Source: Curtobacterium herbarum
GTDB taxonomy: Bacteria > Actinomycetota > Actinomycetes > Actinomycetales > Microbacteriaceae
DNA: 64,000 bases
NCBI RefSeq assembly: GCF_016907335.1
Contig: NZ_JAFBBT010000001.1
Location: 1,612,001-1,676,000, forward strand
Direction of reading: 5' to 3'
Positions 18,846 through 29,949 of this stretch are shown piece after piece (the first letter of the stretch is position 1; every line of letters starts with the position of its first letter). Below the pieces are notes generated by a model. That model was not told the origin of the DNA. It made no database searches and worked only from the letters and a program-made list of their open reading frames with translations. Both the position numbers and the translations under genes were made by a program.

Positions 18846-19636
18846 GCACCAACAAGACCGTCGCCGAGACCATCGACCGCGCAAACGCCGAGCGTGCCGG
18901 CGCCGTCGTCGGCTACCTGCCCGCCGGGTACCCCGACCTGCGGACCAGCGTGGACGCGGCCGTGGCCCTCGCCGAGAACGGCGTCGACGTCATCGAGCTC
19001 GGCCTGCCGTACTCCGACCCCGTGATGGACGGCCCCGTCATCCAGCGCGCGGCCGAGGAGAGCCTGGCCAACGGCTTCAAGGTCGCGCAGGTGTTCGACG
19101 CCGTCAACGCGATCACCGAGCGGGTCGACGTGCCCGTCCTGGTGATGACCTACTGGAACCCGGTCCTGCGCTACGGGGTCGATCGGTTCGCCGACGACCT
19201 GGTCGCCGCGGGCGCCGCCGGCCTGATCACCCCGGACCTCATCCCCGACGAGGGGCAGCAGTGGATCGACGCTTCCGAGCGCACCGGGCTCGACCGGGTG
19301 TTCCTCGCAGCGCCGTCCTCGACCGACACCCGCATGCGTCAGGCCGTCGACCGCAGCCGCGGCTTCGTCTACGCGGTCTCCACCATGGGCGTCACCGGTG
19401 CCCGGGTGGGTGTCGACACGGCCGCCCGCACCGTCGTTTCCCGCCTGCGTGATGCCGGTGTCCAGCGCACCTGCGTCGGCCTCGGCATCTCGACAGCCGA
19501 CCAGGTCACCGAGGTGCTCGAGTACGCCGACGGAGCGATCATCGGCTCCGCGTTCGTCCGCGCCCTCGCCGACCTCGGGGTGACCGGGGTGGCCGACCGC
19601 GCCGCCGACCTGTCGTCCGGCGCAGCACGGCGCTGA
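18842..19636 (+). CDS. trpA: Tryptophan synthase alpha chain
   Basis: Cleaves indole glycerol phosphate to indole and G3P, channelled to TrpB. The catalytic Glu is in [43 protein letters not shown] and [10 protein letters not shown] are typical, and [10 protein letters not shown] is loop 6. It is 264 residues with GTG start. trpG and trpD are missing from this operon and must be elsewhere. lgt follows after 106 bp with no clear terminator between. Confidence 0.98.
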   Translation: MSTNKTVAETIDRANAERAGAVVGYLPAGYPDLRTSVDAAVALAENGVDVIELGLPYSDPVMDGPVIQRAAEESLANGFKVAQVFDAVNAITERVDVPVLVMTYWNPVLRYGVDRFADDLVAAGAAGLITPDLIPDEGQQWIDASERTGLDRVFLAAPSSTDTRMRQAVDRSRGFVYAVSTMGVTGARVGVDTAARTVVSRLRDAGVQRTCVGLGISTADQVTEVLEYADGAIIGSAFVRALADLGVTGVADRAADLSSGAARR

Positions 19637-19742
19637 CCCGCGCTACAGTGATCCGGGCCGACCGGGCCCGGAGGCCCGCAACGCACGGGGCCGCCAGCCC
19701 CACCGGCTGACCAGCTCCACACGTGAAAGGCGACAGTCGCAC

Positions 19743-20732
19743 ATGCCCCTCCTGAGCATCCCGAGCCCGAGCACGGCCTGGCAGTACTTCGACCTGACCG
19801 CGTGGCTGCACGACACGTTCAACGTCACGCTGTCGCTCGACTTCCGGATCCACGCGTACGCGATCTGCATCCTCATCGGGATCGTCATCTGCGTGCTGCT
19901 CACGAACAACCGGTTGAACGCCCGGGGCGCCGAGCGGTGGATCATCATCGACATCGCGATCTGGGCGGTGCCGGCGGGCATCATCGGTGGGCGGCTGTTC
20001 CACGTCTTCACCCACGTCAGCGACTACTTCGGTCCCGGCATCGACCCCTTCTCGATCTTCTACATCTGGGAGGGCGGGCTGGCCATCTTCGGCGCGCTGA
20101 TCCTGGGGTCGGTCGGCGCCTGGATCGGCTGCCGCATGGCCGGCGTGCGGTTCTCGGCCTTCATCGACGCCGCCGCTCCCGGCGTGCTGCTCGCCCAGGC
20201 CGCCGGACGTCTCGGCAACTACTTCAACCACGAGCTGTTCGGCATGCCGACGAACCTGCCGTGGGGCCTGCAGATCGAGGCCACGAACCCGGCCTACCCC
20301 AAGGGTCTGCCCGAGGGCGTGCTGTTCCACCCGACGTTCCTCTACGAGATCATCTGGAACGTCGTCGGCGCGCTGCTGATCCTGCTCATCGACCGCCGCT
20401 TCCGCCTGCAGTGGGGCCGCGTCATGGCCCTGTACCTCATCTGGTACGGCATCGGTCGGTCGGTGCTCGAGTCCATCCGTGTCGACACGAGCGAGACCTT
20501 CGCCGGCATCCGCACCAACGTCTGGATGTCCTTCGCCGCGATCCTGCTCGGCATCATCATCTTCGCCGTCCAGTCCCGGCGACACGTCGGCAAGGAACCG
20601 AGTCCGTACCTGCCGGGTCGCGAGCCCCGCTCGAAGTCCGATGTAGACTCGGACGACACCTACTCGGAGCACGACACCACGACCGGTGTCGCCGATCCGG
20701 AGCCGGTCGCCGCCGTCGCCGACCGACACTGA
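19743..20732 (+). CDS. lgt: Prolipoprotein diacylglyceryl transferase
   Basis: Adds diacylglycerol from phosphatidylglycerol to the lipobox Cys of prelipoproteins at the membrane. The 329-residue protein has about seven membrane helices and the Lgt signature GRLGNYFNHELFG with the essential Arg, preceded by GGRLFHVFTHVSDYF and IWEGGLAIFGAL. Its C-terminal 55 residues are hydrophilic and acidic. ATG start. The trpA-lgt gap contains TACAGT, a possible weak -10, but no -35 is seen; cotranscription with trp is equally possible. Confidence 0.97.
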   Translation: MPLLSIPSPSTAWQYFDLTAWLHDTFNVTLSLDFRIHAYAICILIGIVICVLLTNNRLNARGAERWIIIDIAIWAVPAGIIGGRLFHVFTHVSDYFGPGIDPFSIFYIWEGGLAIFGALILGSVGAWIGCRMAGVRFSAFIDAAAPGVLLAQAAGRLGNYFNHELFGMPTNLPWGLQIEATNPAYPKGLPEGVLFHPTFLYEIIWNVVGALLILLIDRRFRLQWGRVMALYLIWYGIGRSVLESIRVDTSETFAGIRTNVWMSFAAILLGIIIFAVQSRRHVGKEPSPYLPGREPRSKSDVDSDDTYSEHDTTTGVADPEPVAAVADRH

Positions 20733-20920
20733 GGTCCCCAGCCTCTCCCGAACGCAGCACCACACCGCGCTTGCGGTCCGCCACAAGCGGACCCCACTCC
20801 TCGCACGCCGCCAGGGCACAGCCTGACGGTGCGCACGGGCACCAGTCCCGCCCGCTCGGGCGGAACGCACCACCGGGCCATCGCTGTCCCTGTTCCACTT
20901 CCTCGTGAGGACGGTTCCCC
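20733..20920 (+). other. lgt-gltB intergenic region with a small stem-loop
   Basis: These 188 bp hold no gene. A 7-bp stem (20775-20781 with 20787-20793) around a 5-nt loop is the only clear structure; it may be a weak lgt terminator or part of a gltB leader. No convincing promoter or riboswitch is visible. TGAGGA about 10 nt before the gltB ATG can serve as the ribosome site. Confidence 0.5.
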
Positions 20921-23900
20921 ATGGCGCTCCTGCCACCCCAGCCCTCTGCAGTCCCGAACGGCGCGACCGACTCGCCGGCCCGGGGCGGGCTCCGCTCGCC
21001 GCACCGACGGTTCTCCGCGGTCCCCGACGCCGCCGGCATGTACGACCCGGCGAACGAGAAGGACGCCTGCGGTCTCGCCATGGTCGCGACGCTCCGTGGG
21101 ACGCCCGGGCACGACATCGTCGACGCCGCCCTCGGTGCGCTCCGGAACCTCGAGCACCGCGGTGCCGTCGGGTCCGACGCCGGCACCGGTGACGGCGCGG
21201 GCATCCTGTGCCAGGTCCCCGACGCGTTCCTCCGGGACGTCGTGGACTTCGCGCTGCCGGAGGCCGGCCAGTACGCCGTCGGCACGGCCTACCTGCCGCT
21301 CGACGCCGACGCGCGCGCCGAGGTCAAGGCCGCGGTCGAGCAGCTCGCCACCGCCGAGGGCCTCCGTGTCCTCGGCTGGCGCGCGGTCCCGGTCCGACCC
21401 GAGGTGCTCGGTACCCTCGCCCGCGCCGCGATGCCCGCCTTCGAGCAGGTCTTCGTCGCGTCGACCCACCACGACGAGCGAGGTGCACTCCGCTCCGGCA
21501 TCGAGCTCGACCGCCAGGCCTTCCGCCTGCGCAAGCGTGCGGAGCAGGGCACCGAGCTCTACTTCATGTCGCTGTCCAGCCGCACCATGGTCTACAAGGG
21601 CATGGTCACGACGCTGCAGCTGGAGCCGTTCTACCCGGACCTGAGCGACGAGCGGTTCGCCTCGCGCCTGGCGATCGTGCACTCGCGCTACTCGACGAAC
21701 ACGTTCCCGTCGTGGCCGCTCGCGCAGCCGTTCCGCTCGCTCGCCCACAACGGCGAGATCAACACCGTCCGCGGCAACCGCAACTGGATGCGCGCGCGAC
21801 AGTCGCAGCTCGAGAGCGAGCTGCTGGGTGACATGGCCCCGCTGCTGCCGATCGTCAGCCCGGGTGCGAGCGACTCGGCGTCGTTCGACGAGGTCCTCGA
21901 GCTCCTCACGCTGACCGGCCGGTCGCTGCCGCACGCGATGTCGATGATGGTGCCGGAGGCCTGGGAGAACCAGACCGACATGGACCCCGACCTCCGAGCG
22001 TTCTACGAGTACCACTCGATGCTCATGGAGCCGTGGGACGGCCCGGCCGCGATCACGTTCACCGACGGCACGCTCGTCGGCGCCACGCTCGACCGCAACG
22101 GCCTGCGTCCCGGACGCTTCCTGGTCACCGACGACGGTCTCATCGTGATGGGCAGCGAGACGGGCGTCATCGACGTGCCCGCCGCGAAGGTCGTCCGCAA
22201 GGGGCGGCTGCGTCCCGGCCGGATGTTCCTGGTCGACACCGAGAACGGCCGGATCATCGAGGACGACGAGGTCAAGCGCGACCTGGCGACCTCGGGACCG
22301 TGGACCGAGTGGCTCGAGTCCGGTCGCATCAACCTCAACGACCTGCCCGAGCGCGAGCACATCGTGCACACCCCGGCCTCGGTCACCCGCCGTCAGCGGG
22401 CCTTCGGCTACACCGAGGAAGAGGTCCGCGTCCTGCTGCGTCCGATGGCGCAGACCGGGGCCGAGCCGCTCGGTGCGATGGGCTCCGACACCCCGATCGC
22501 GGTGCTGTCACAGCGGCCCCGTCTGCTGTTCGACTACTTCACGCAGCAGTTCGCCCAGGTGACGAACCCGCCGCTGGACTCGATCCGCGAGCAGGTCATC
22601 ACGTCGATGGGTCTCGGGCTCGGCCCGGAGCGCAACCTGCTGAGCGCCGGCCCGGAGCACGCGAAGCAGATCGTGCTCGACTTCCCGGTGATCGACAACG
22701 ACGAGCTGGCGAAGATCCAGCACTTCGAGACCGCTTCCGGCCGGCACCTGACCGTGACGATCCGTGGGCTCTACCGGGTCGACGCCGGCGAGACGGCGAT
22801 GGAGCAGCGCCTCCAGGCCGTCTGTGACGAGGTCGACGCGGCCATCGAGTCCGGCAAGCAGTTCATCGTGCTGTCGGACCGGGACGGCAACGCCGAGAGC
22901 GCGCCGATCCCGAGCCTGCTGCTGCTGGCCGCCGTGCACCACCACCTGATCCGCACCGAGCAGCGCATGAAGGTCGGCCTGATCGTCGAGGCCGGCGACG
23001 TGCGCGAGGTGCACCACGTGGCGACCCTGATCGGGTACGGCGCCTCGGCGATCAACCCGTACCTCGCGATGGAGACGTGCGAGAACCTCGTGCGCTCCGG
23101 CATGATCACCGGGCTCACCCCGGAGCAGGCCGTCAAGAACGTCATCAAGGCGCTCGGCAAGGGCGTCCTGAAGATCATGTCGAAGATGGGCATCTCCACG
23201 GTGTCCAGCTACGCCGGTGCGCAGGCGTTCGAGGCGGTCGGGCTCAGCCAGGAGTTCGTCGACCGGTACTTCACCGGGACCTCGTCGATCCTCGGCGGTG
23301 TCGACGTCGACGTGATCGCGGCGGAGAACGCCGAGCGGCACGCCCAGGCGTACCCGCAGGACGGCGCGGTGCTCTCCCACGAGCGCCTGCAGACCGGCGG
23401 CGAGTACCAGTGGCGCCGTGAAGGACCGCCGCACCTGTTCAACCCGGACACCGTCTTCCGGCTGCAGCACGCCACCCGTGCCCGCCGGTACGACGTGTTC
23501 CGCGAGTACTCGAAGGCGGTCGACGACCAGTCCGAGCAGCTGATGACGCTGCGCGGTCTGTTCGGTTTCACCGCCGGCGACCGCGCACCGGTGCCGCTGG
23601 ACGAGGTCGAGCCGATCGCCGAGATCGTCAAGCGCTTCAACACCGGAGCGATGTCCTACGGGTCGATCTCGCAGGAGGCGCACGAGACGCTCGCGATCGC
23701 GATGAACCGTCTCGGTGGTCGGTCGAACACCGGCGAGGGCGGCGAGGACGTCGAGCGACTGCTCGACCCCGAGCGTCGCAGTGCCATCAAGCAGGTCGCC
23801 TCCGGGCGGTTCGGCGTGACGAGCATGTACCTCACGCACGCCACCGACATCCAGCTGAAGATGGCGCAGGGCGCGAAGCCCGGCGAGGGCGGCCAGCTGC

Positions 23901-25555
23901 CCCCGCAGAAGGTGTACCCGTGGGTGGCCCGCACCCGGCACGCCACCGCGGGCGTCGGCCTCATCTCGCCGCCGCCGCACCACGACATCTACTCGATCGA
24001 GGACCTCAAGCAGCTGATCTTCGACGTCAAGCGGGCGAACCCGTCCGCGCGCGTCCACGTCAAGCTCGTCAGCCAGTCCGGCATCGGTGCGGTCGCGGCC
24101 GGGGTGACGAAGGCCCTCGCCGACGTCGTGCTCGTCTCCGGCCACGACGGTGGAACGGGTGCCAGCCCGCTGAACTCGCTGAAGCACGCCGGTACCCCGT
24201 GGGAGATCGGTCTCGCCGAGACGCAGCAGACGCTCATGCTCAACGGCATGCGCGACCGCGTCACGGTGCAGGTCGACGGGCAGATGAAGACCGGCCGTGA
24301 CGTCGTCGTGGCCGCGCTGCTCGGTGCCGAGGAGTACGGCTTCGCCACCGCTCCGCTGGTCGTCGAGGGCTGCATCCTGATGCGCGTCTGCCACCTGGAC
24401 ACCTGCCCGGTGGGCGTCGCGACGCAGAACCCGGAGCTCCGCAAGCGCTTCTCCGGCAAGCCGGAGTTCGTCGTCAACTTCTTCGAGTTCATCGCGCAGG
24501 AGGTCCGCGAGCTCCTCGCCGAGCTCGGCTTCCGCAGCCTCGAGGAGGCGATCGGGCACACCGACGCCCTCGACGTGGACCGTGCGGTGGAGCACTGGAA
24601 GGCCTCGGGCCTCGACCTGGCGCCCGTGCTCACGGGGCCGGCGTTCGCCCCCGACGAGCCGCGCAGCCGTCGCCGCGCCCAGGACCACGAGCTCGAGCAG
24701 CACTTCGACGTCCGGCTCATCGCCGAGGCGTCCGACGTGCTCGAGCACGGCGGCACGCTGACGCTCGACCTGCCGATCCGCAACACGGAACGCGCGGTCG
24801 GCACGATGCTCGGTCACGAGGTCACCCTCCGCCACGGTGAGGACGGTCTGCCGACCGGGTCCATCGACATCACCCTGCGTGGGTCGGCCGGGCAGTCGCT
24901 CGGGGCGTTCCTGCCGGCGGGCATCACGCTCCGCCTGGTCGGGGACAGCAACGACTACGTCGGCAAGGGCCTGTCCGGCGGCGAGATCGTCGTCCGTCCG
25001 CCCGAGGACGTCGGGTTCGACCCGGCCGAGAACGTCATCGCCGGCAACGTCATCGGCTACGGCGCCACCCAGGGCAGCATGTTCATCCGCGGCATCGTGG
25101 GGGAGCGCTTCCTGGTCCGGAACTCCGGCGCGACCGCGGTGGTCGAGGGCGTGGGTGACCACGCGCTCGAGTACATGACCGGTGGTCTGGCGCTCATCCT
25201 CGGCGAGACCGGCCGGAACCTCGGTGCCGGCATGTCGGGAGGCACGGCGTACGTCCACGGACTCCGTCGCGAACTCGTCAACACCGACGCGCTGGCCTCC
25301 GGCGAGCTCCGGCTGGAGCCGCTGGACAGCGCCGACGTCGAGATCGTCACCGACCTGCTCCGCCGGCACGCCGACGAGACCGGTTCGACGATCGCCGCCG
25401 GGCTGCTCGACTCCGGCGACCTGTCCGACTTCGTCAAGGTCCTGCCGCGCGACTACGCGGCCGTGCTCGCGACGCGTCGCCAGGCCGTCGACGAGGGCCT
25501 CGACCCGGACGGCACCGTCGTCTGGAACCGCATCCTGGAGGTCACCGGTGGCTGA
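20921..25555 (+). CDS. gltB: Glutamate synthase, large subunit
   Basis: Transfers the glutamine amide to 2-oxoglutarate, yielding two glutamates (with GltD supplying electrons from NADPH). The 1,544-residue protein begins with a 49-residue lead that is presumably removed to expose Cys50 (EKDACGLAM) of the class II amidotransferase domain. Then come the central domain, the FMN-binding synthase domain ([37 protein letters not shown]) and the 3Fe-4S cysteines ([15 protein letters not shown]). The C-terminal beta-helix has repeated Gly-Gly turns (GGTAYVHG). gltD follows after 62 bp. This is the GS-GOGAT route of ammonium assimilation. Confidence 0.99.
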   Translation: MALLPPQPSAVPNGATDSPARGGLRSPHRRFSAVPDAAGMYDPANEKDACGLAMVATLRGTPGHDIVDAALGALRNLEHRGAVGSDAGTGDGAGILCQVPDAFLRDVVDFALPEAGQYAVGTAYLPLDADARAEVKAAVEQLATAEGLRVLGWRAVPVRPEVLGTLARAAMPAFEQVFVASTHHDERGALRSGIELDRQAFRLRKRAEQGTELYFMSLSSRTMVYKGMVTTLQLEPFYPDLSDERFASRLAIVHSRYSTNTFPSWPLAQPFRSLAHNGEINTVRGNRNWMRARQSQLESELLGDMAPLLPIVSPGASDSASFDEVLELLTLTGRSLPHAMSMMVPEAWENQTDMDPDLRAFYEYHSMLMEPWDGPAAITFTDGTLVGATLDRNGLRPGRFLVTDDGLIVMGSETGVIDVPAAKVVRKGRLRPGRMFLVDTENGRIIEDDEVKRDLATSGPWTEWLESGRINLNDLPEREHIVHTPASVTRRQRAFGYTEEEVRVLLRPMAQTGAEPLGAMGSDTPIAVLSQRPRLLFDYFTQQFAQVTNPPLDSIREQVITSMGLGLGPERNLLSAGPEHAKQIVLDFPVIDNDELAKIQHFETASGRHLTVTIRGLYRVDAGETAMEQRLQAVCDEVDAAIESGKQFIVLSDRDGNAESAPIPSLLLLAAVHHHLIRTEQRMKVGLIVEAGDVREVHHVATLIGYGASAINPYLAMETCENLVRSGMITGLTPEQAVKNVIKALGKGVLKIMSKMGISTVSSYAGAQAFEAVGLSQEFVDRYFTGTSSILGGVDVDVIAAENAERHAQAYPQDGAVLSHERLQTGGEYQWRREGPPHLFNPDTVFRLQHATRARRYDVFREYSKAVDDQSEQLMTLRGLFGFTAGDRAPVPLDEVEPIAEIVKRFNTGAMSYGSISQEAHETLAIAMNRLGGRSNTGEGGEDVERLLDPERRSAIKQVASGRFGVTSMYLTHATDIQLKMAQGAKPGEGGQLPPQKVYPWVARTRHATAGVGLISPPPHHDIYSIEDLKQLIFDVKRANPSARVHVKLVSQSGIGAVAAGVTKALADVVLVSGHDGGTGASPLNSLKHAGTPWEIGLAETQQTLMLNGMRDRVTVQVDGQMKTGRDVVVAALLGAEEYGFATAPLVVEGCILMRVCHLDTCPVGVATQNPELRKRFSGKPEFVVNFFEFIAQEVRELLAELGFRSLEEAIGHTDALDVDRAVEHWKASGLDLAPVLTGPAFAPDEPRSRRRAQDHELEQHFDVRLIAEASDVLEHGGTLTLDLPIRNTERAVGTMLGHEVTLRHGEDGLPTGSIDITLRGSAGQSLGAFLPAGITLRLVGDSNDYVGKGLSGGEIVVRPPEDVGFDPAENVIAGNVIGYGATQGSMFIRGIVGERFLVRNSGATAVVEGVGDHALEYMTGGLALILGETGRNLGAGMSGGTAYVHGLRRELVNTDALASGELRLEPLDSADVEIVTDLLRRHADETGSTIAAGLLDSGDLSDFVKVLPRDYAAVLATRRQAVDEGLDPDGTVVWNRILEVTGG

Positions 25556-25617
25556 CCGCACGAGCACCCCCGCTCCCCACTCCCGCTCGACCCGCATCCG
25601 CACCCAGGAGGTGACCC

Positions 25618-27075
25618 GTGGCTGACCCCAAGGGGTTCCTGAAGGTCCAGGAACGTGAACTGCCGCCCCGCCGCCCCGTGCCGGTCCGACTCATGGACTG
25701 GAAAGAGGTCTACGAGCAGCAGGAGTCCGGTGCGCTGAAGCGTCAGGCCGGCCGCTGCATGGACTGCGGTGTGCCGTTCTGTCACCAGGGCTGCCCGCTC
25801 GGCAACCTGATCCCCGAGTGGAACGACCTCACCTGGCGTGGCGAGGGTCGTCAGGCCATCGAGCGGCTGCACGCGACGAACAACTTCCCGGAGTTCACCG
25901 GTCGCCTCTGCCCGGCCCCGTGCGAGGCGTCCTGCGTGCTGGGGATCAACCAGCCGCCGGTGACGATCAAGCAGGTCGAGGTCTCGATCATCGACGACGC
26001 GTTCCAGAACGGGTGGGTCACCCCGCACCCGCCGGAGCGCCTGACGGGCAAGACCGTCGCCGTCGTCGGGTCCGGCCCCGCCGGTCTCGCCGCTGCGCAG
26101 CAGCTGACCCGCGCCGGCCACACCGTCGCCGTCTTCGAGCGCGACGACCGCATCGGTGGTCTGCTCCGCTACGGGATCCCGGACTTCAAGATGGAGAAGC
26201 GGCAGATCGACGCCCGCCTCGCCCAGATGCAGGCCGAGGGCACCCGCTTCCGTGCCGGCGTCGAGATCGGCCGGGACATCACCTGGGACGACCTGAAGTC
26301 CCGCTACGACGCGGTCGTCGTCGCCACCGGCGCCACGGTGCCGCGTGACCTGCCGATCCCGGGCCGCGACCTGGCCGGCGTGCACTTCGCCATGGACTAC
26401 CTGGTCCAGCAGAACCGGGCGAACGCCGGCACGGTCGTCGACAACCAGATCAGCGCCGAGGGCAAGCACGTCGTCGTGATCGGCGGCGGTGACACCGGCG
26501 CGGACTGCATCGGTACCGCCCACCGGCAGGGCGCGCTCAGCGTGACGAACCTGGCGATCGGCAACCAGCCGCCGCTCGAACGTCCGTCGGACCAGCCCTG
26601 GCCGATGTTCCCGACCGTGTACGAGGTCACGAGCGCCCACGAAGAGGGCGGGGAGCGCATGTTCCTCGCTTCCACGGTGGAGTTCCTGGCCAACGAGGCC
26701 GGCGAGGTCCGCGCCCTGCGGGTCGCCGAGACCGAGTACCTCGACGGCCGCCGTGTCCCGAAGGCCGGCACCGAGCGGGAGATCCCGGCCGACCTGGTGC
26801 TCATCGCGCTGGGCTTCACCGGTCCCGAGACCGACACGCTCGAGCCGCAGCTCGGCCTGCCGACGACCGGCTCCGGCGGGGTCAGCCGCCAGGCCGACTA
26901 CACGACCAACGAGCCCGGGGTCTTCGTCGCCGGTGACGCCGGTCGTGGCCAGTCGCTGATCGTCTGGGCGATCGCCGAGGGCCGTGCCGCCGCCGCGAAG
27001 GTGGACGAGTACCTCGAGGGATCGACGATCCTGCCGGCCCCGGTCAAGGCGACGGACCGGGCGATCTCGGTCTGA
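25618..27075 (+). CDS. gltD: Glutamate synthase, small subunit
   Basis: Oxidises NADPH and passes electrons through FAD and iron-sulfur clusters to GltB. The N-terminal 4Fe-4S cysteines are in [17 protein letters not shown] and [15 protein letters not shown] binding is at [20 protein letters not shown] binding at [12 protein letters not shown], and a second FAD contact at [13 protein letters not shown]. 485 residues, normal length. GTG 25618 has CAGGAG 8 nt upstream. The start region resembles the end of gltB, a small local duplication. A hairpin 17 bp after the stop ends the operon. Confidence 0.98.
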   Translation: MADPKGFLKVQERELPPRRPVPVRLMDWKEVYEQQESGALKRQAGRCMDCGVPFCHQGCPLGNLIPEWNDLTWRGEGRQAIERLHATNNFPEFTGRLCPAPCEASCVLGINQPPVTIKQVEVSIIDDAFQNGWVTPHPPERLTGKTVAVVGSGPAGLAAAQQLTRAGHTVAVFERDDRIGGLLRYGIPDFKMEKRQIDARLAQMQAEGTRFRAGVEIGRDITWDDLKSRYDAVVVATGATVPRDLPIPGRDLAGVHFAMDYLVQQNRANAGTVVDNQISAEGKHVVVIGGGDTGADCIGTAHRQGALSVTNLAIGNQPPLERPSDQPWPMFPTVYEVTSAHEEGGERMFLASTVEFLANEAGEVRALRVAETEYLDGRRVPKAGTEREIPADLVLIALGFTGPETDTLEPQLGLPTTGSGGVSRQADYTTNEPGVFVAGDAGRGQSLIVWAIAEGRAAAAKVDEYLEGSTILPAPVKATDRAISV

Positions 27076-27091
27076 TGGTCCCCTCCCCGTA

Positions 27092-27137
27092 GACGAGAGG
27101 CCACCCGCACTCGATAGGGTGCTGGTGGCCTCTCGTC
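27092..27137 (+). terminator. Terminator after gltD
   Basis: A perfect 14-bp stem (27092-27105 with 27124-27137), with 4 inner bp (GCAC/GTGC) extending it, between gltD and pyk; the stem is followed by GTTCCCG. It lies 35 bp before the pyk start, so the pyk promoter must overlap it or pyk is served by read-through. Confidence 0.8.
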
Positions 27138-27172
27138 GTTCCCGAAGCCACACCACCACACGAAGGAATCCA

Positions 27173-28618
27173 TTGAGACGCGCAAAGATCGTTTCGACGC
27201 TCGGACCTGCCACCGCCGACTACGAGGTCGTCAAGCAGATCATCCAGGCCGGGGTCGACGTGGCCCGCCTGAACCTCAGCCACGGTGACTACAGCGTGCA
27301 CGAGGCCAACTACGTCAACGTCCGTCGTGCCGCCGAGGAGCTCGGCAAGCCCGTCGCGATCCTCGTCGACCTGCAGGGACCGAAGATCCGTCTCGCGAAG
27401 TTCGCCGACGGCCCGCACGAGCTGGCCGTCGGTGACGAGTTCACCATCACGACCGAGGACATCCCCGGCACGAAGGACGTCTGCGGCACGACGTTCAAGG
27501 GCCTGCCGCAGGACGTCAAGCCCGGTGACCCGCTGCTCATCGACGACGGCCGGGTCCGCCTCCGTGTCCTCGACACCGACGGGGTGCGCGTGCGCACCGA
27601 GGTCGTCGTCGGCGGCATGGTCTCGAACAACAAGGGCATCAACCTCCCGGGCGTGGCGGTGAACGTCCCCGCGCTGAGCGAGAAGGACGAGGCCGACCTG
27701 CGCTGGGGCATCCGGATCGGCGCGGACCTCATCGCGCTGTCCTTCGTCCGCAACGCCTCGGACGTCGTCCGGGCCCACGAGATCATGGACGAGGAGGGCA
27801 AGCGCCTCCCGGTGATCGCGAAGGTCGAGAAGCCGCAGGCCGTCGACGCGCTCGAGGAGATCATCGACGCCTTCGACAGCATCATGGTCGCCCGCGGTGA
27901 CCTCGGCGTGGAACTGCCGCTCGAGGCGGTCCCGATCGTCCAGAAGCGCGCGGTCGAGCTCTCCCGCCGGATGGCGAAGCCGGTCATCGTCGCGACGCAG
28001 ATGCTCGAGTCGATGATCTCGTCGCCGATCCCGACCCGAGCCGAGACCTCCGACGTCGCGAACGCCGTCCTCGACGGTGCCGACGCGGTCATGCTGTCCG
28101 GTGAGACGAGCGTCGGCGACTACCCGATCGAGACGGTCCGCACCATGGCCCGCATCGTCGAGTCGACCGAGGACCACGGCCTCGAGCGCATCGCCCCGCT
28201 CGGCACCAAGCCGCGCACCCTCGGTGGCGCGATCACCCTCGCCGCCGTCGAGATCGCCGAGTTCACCGAGGCGTCCTACCTCTGCGTGTTCACCGAGTCG
28301 GGCGACTCCGCGCGCCGCATGTCGCGCCTCCGCCACGGCCTGCCGATCATCGCCTTCACGCCGAACGAGGCGACCCGTCGCCGCCTGGCGCTGACCTGGG
28401 GCGTGCGCTCGTTCCTGGTGGACCGGAAGACGCACACCGACGAGCTCTTCTCGCAGGTCGACGACGTCCTCATCGACAACGGTCTCGCCATCCCCGGCGA
28501 CCGCGTGATCGTCACGGCGGGTTCCCCTCCCGGACTCGAGGGCTCGACGAACGACCTCCGCGTGCACCGCGTCGGCGACGCACACGCCGAGGCCGCTCCG
28601 GCGTACGTCCGCGACTGA
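27173..28618 (+). CDS. pyk: Pyruvate kinase
   Basis: Converts PEP and ADP to pyruvate and ATP, the last step of glycolysis. TTG 27173 is chosen as start: it gives [18 protein letters not shown], the normal N-terminus, and AAGGA lies just upstream. No ATG or GTG exists near the fold. The 481-residue protein shows [24 protein letters not shown], the active-site [31 protein letters not shown] and [13 protein letters not shown]. The start context ATCCATTGA is shared with gap. A terminator follows. Confidence 0.97.
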   Translation: MRRAKIVSTLGPATADYEVVKQIIQAGVDVARLNLSHGDYSVHEANYVNVRRAAEELGKPVAILVDLQGPKIRLAKFADGPHELAVGDEFTITTEDIPGTKDVCGTTFKGLPQDVKPGDPLLIDDGRVRLRVLDTDGVRVRTEVVVGGMVSNNKGINLPGVAVNVPALSEKDEADLRWGIRIGADLIALSFVRNASDVVRAHEIMDEEGKRLPVIAKVEKPQAVDALEEIIDAFDSIMVARGDLGVELPLEAVPIVQKRAVELSRRMAKPVIVATQMLESMISSPIPTRAETSDVANAVLDGADAVMLSGETSVGDYPIETVRTMARIVESTEDHGLERIAPLGTKPRTLGGAITLAAVEIAEFTEASYLCVFTESGDSARRMSRLRHGLPIIAFTPNEATRRRLALTWGVRSFLVDRKTHTDELFSQVDDVLIDNGLAIPGDRVIVTAGSPPGLEGSTNDLRVHRVGDAHAEAAPAYVRD

Positions 28619-28636
28619 GCGCCGCTCGTCCCGATC

Positions 28637-28669
28637 CGAGGCCGTCACCCACTCCGGGTGGCGGCCTCG
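28637..28669 (+). terminator. Terminator after pyk
   Basis: A 14-bp stem (28637-28650 with 28656-28669) with one G-U pair and a 5-nt loop, 19 bp after the pyk stop. Confidence 0.8.
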
Positions 28670-28737
28670 CCTCGTGCCCGCCCTCCGGGCCGACAGCCGG
28701 GAGGCCCGGGGCGCGTCCCCGACGCAGCCCGCGTCGG

Positions 28738-28743
28738 TAGCGT
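28738..28743 (+). promoter_or_regulatory. -10 element for the ferritin-like/VIT1 gene
   Basis: TAGCGT fits TANNNT about 40 nt before the start codon; a GAGGAG ribosome site lies 8 nt before the ATG. The 10-mer CGGGAGGCCC at 28698-28707 lies just upstream. No obvious iron box is seen. Confidence 0.45.
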
Positions 28744-28782
28744 GGTCCCGTCCCGACCGACCGAACACGCGAGGAGCGTCGC

Positions 28783-29919
28783 ATGGGTGATCCGAGCCTC
28801 CAGTCCGACAGCACGCGCTCGCGTGCCGACGTGCAGCGGTGGCGCCGCTACCTGGCCGACGAGCGCGCCGAGGCGGCCGTCTACCGGAACCTGTCCGCGC
28901 GTCGGACCGGTGAGGAGCGCGAGATCCTCGCCGGTCTCGCCGAGGCCGAGGGTCGCCACGAACAGCACTGGCGGGACCTGCTCGGCGACGACGTCGGCCG
29001 GCCGCTCGCGGGCAGTCTGCGGACGCGTGTCCTCGCGGCCCTGGCGAAGCGGTTCGGGTCGGTGTTCGTACTCGCGCTGATGCAGCGGGCCGAGGACCGT
29101 TCGCCGTACGCGGACGACGCCGACGCGACCGCGACGATGGCGGCCGACGAACGGATCCACGGTGAGGTGGTGCGGGGGCTCGCGAACCGGGGTCGGATGC
29201 GGCTGTCCGGGACCTTCCGGGCCGCGGTCTTCGGGGCGAACGACGGCCTCGTGTCGAACCTGGCGCTCATCATCGGCATCAGCGCCTCCGGAGCGGACCG
29301 GCACTTCGTGCTGCTCAGCGGCGTCGCGGGTCTGCTCGCCGGTGCGCTGTCGATGGGCGCGGGGGAGTACGTGTCGGTCCGGTCGCAGCGTGAACTGCTC
29401 GAGGCCTCGACGCCGCACCCCGAGGCGCAGCACGCGGTCGCGGACCTCGACGTCGACGCGAACGAGCTCGCCCTGGTCTACCGGGCGCGGGGGATGACCG
29501 AGGACGAGGCCGCCGCGCACGCGGACGAGGTCATCGCCGTCTTGCTCACGGCACCGACCACCGCCGGCGTGCCCGTCGTCCGGTCGCGGTCGGCGCTGCC
29601 CCGAGCGGGCGCCGGCGAGGACACGGACGACCACGAGGCGATCGGCACCGGCACGAGCGCGGCGCTCTCCAGCTTCTGCTTCTTCGCCTCGGGTGCGGTC
29701 ATCCCGGTCCTGCCCTACCTGTTCGGGCTCGAGGGCTGGCCGGCGATCGGCGTGGCGGCCACCCTGGTCGGTCTCGCCCTGCTCGGCACCGGTGCGGTGG
29801 TCGGTGTCCTGAGCGGCGCCTCACCGCTCCGGCGTGCACTGCGGCAGCTCGGCATCGGCTTCGGAGCCGCCGTCGTGACCTACCTGCTCGGTCTGCTCTT
29901 CGGGACGAGCACGGGCTGA
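28783..29919 (+). CDS. Rubrerythrin/ferritin-like domain fused to VIT1 (CCC1) iron/manganese transporter
   Basis: A 378-residue membrane protein. Residues 15-145 form a ferritin-like four-helix part with di-metal ligands: EAAVYRNL, EAEGRHEQHW and AADERIHGEVV (ExxH pairs). The rest is the VIT1/CCC1 transporter with FGANDGLVSNLALIIG, MGAGEYVSVRSQRE and about five membrane helices. Proteins of this design (MbfA-like) export or sequester Fe2+ or Mn2+; the direction here is inferred. ATG with GAGGAG. It stands alone between pyk and a convergent membrane gene. Confidence 0.9.
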   Translation: MGDPSLQSDSTRSRADVQRWRRYLADERAEAAVYRNLSARRTGEEREILAGLAEAEGRHEQHWRDLLGDDVGRPLAGSLRTRVLAALAKRFGSVFVLALMQRAEDRSPYADDADATATMAADERIHGEVVRGLANRGRMRLSGTFRAAVFGANDGLVSNLALIIGISASGADRHFVLLSGVAGLLAGALSMGAGEYVSVRSQRELLEASTPHPEAQHAVADLDVDANELALVYRARGMTEDEAAAHADEVIAVLLTAPTTAGVPVVRSRSALPRAGAGEDTDDHEAIGTGTSAALSSFCFFASGAVIPVLPYLFGLEGWPAIGVAATLVGLALLGTGAVVGVLSGASPLRRALRQLGIGFGAAVVTYLLGLLFGTSTG

Positions 29920-29949
29920 CCCCGATCCACGCCGGCCGGCGGGGTCAGC
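29915..29949. terminator. Hairpin overlapping both stop codons of convergent genes
   Basis: A 9-bp perfect stem (29915-29923 with 29941-29949) whose arms contain the TGA of the VIT1 gene and, on the other strand, the TGA of the HdeD-like gene. The 17-nt loop is itself GC-rich and self-complementary. It could end transcription in both directions. Confidence 0.6.

Noticed and set aside
20733..20920. Glutamine or other riboswitch upstream of gltB
   Set aside because: Only a 7-bp hairpin is visible; no conserved riboswitch core could be recognised.
22508..25603. Open minus-strand frame of about 1,030 codons opposite gltB
   Set aside because: Same composition effect; gltB on the plus strand has all catalytic motifs and the antisense product matches no known fold by eye.
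25548..25625. A 25-codon frame between gltB and gltD
   Set aside because: It probably reflects duplication of the gltD start; the peptide has no recognisable feature. Kept only as a possible reinitiation site.
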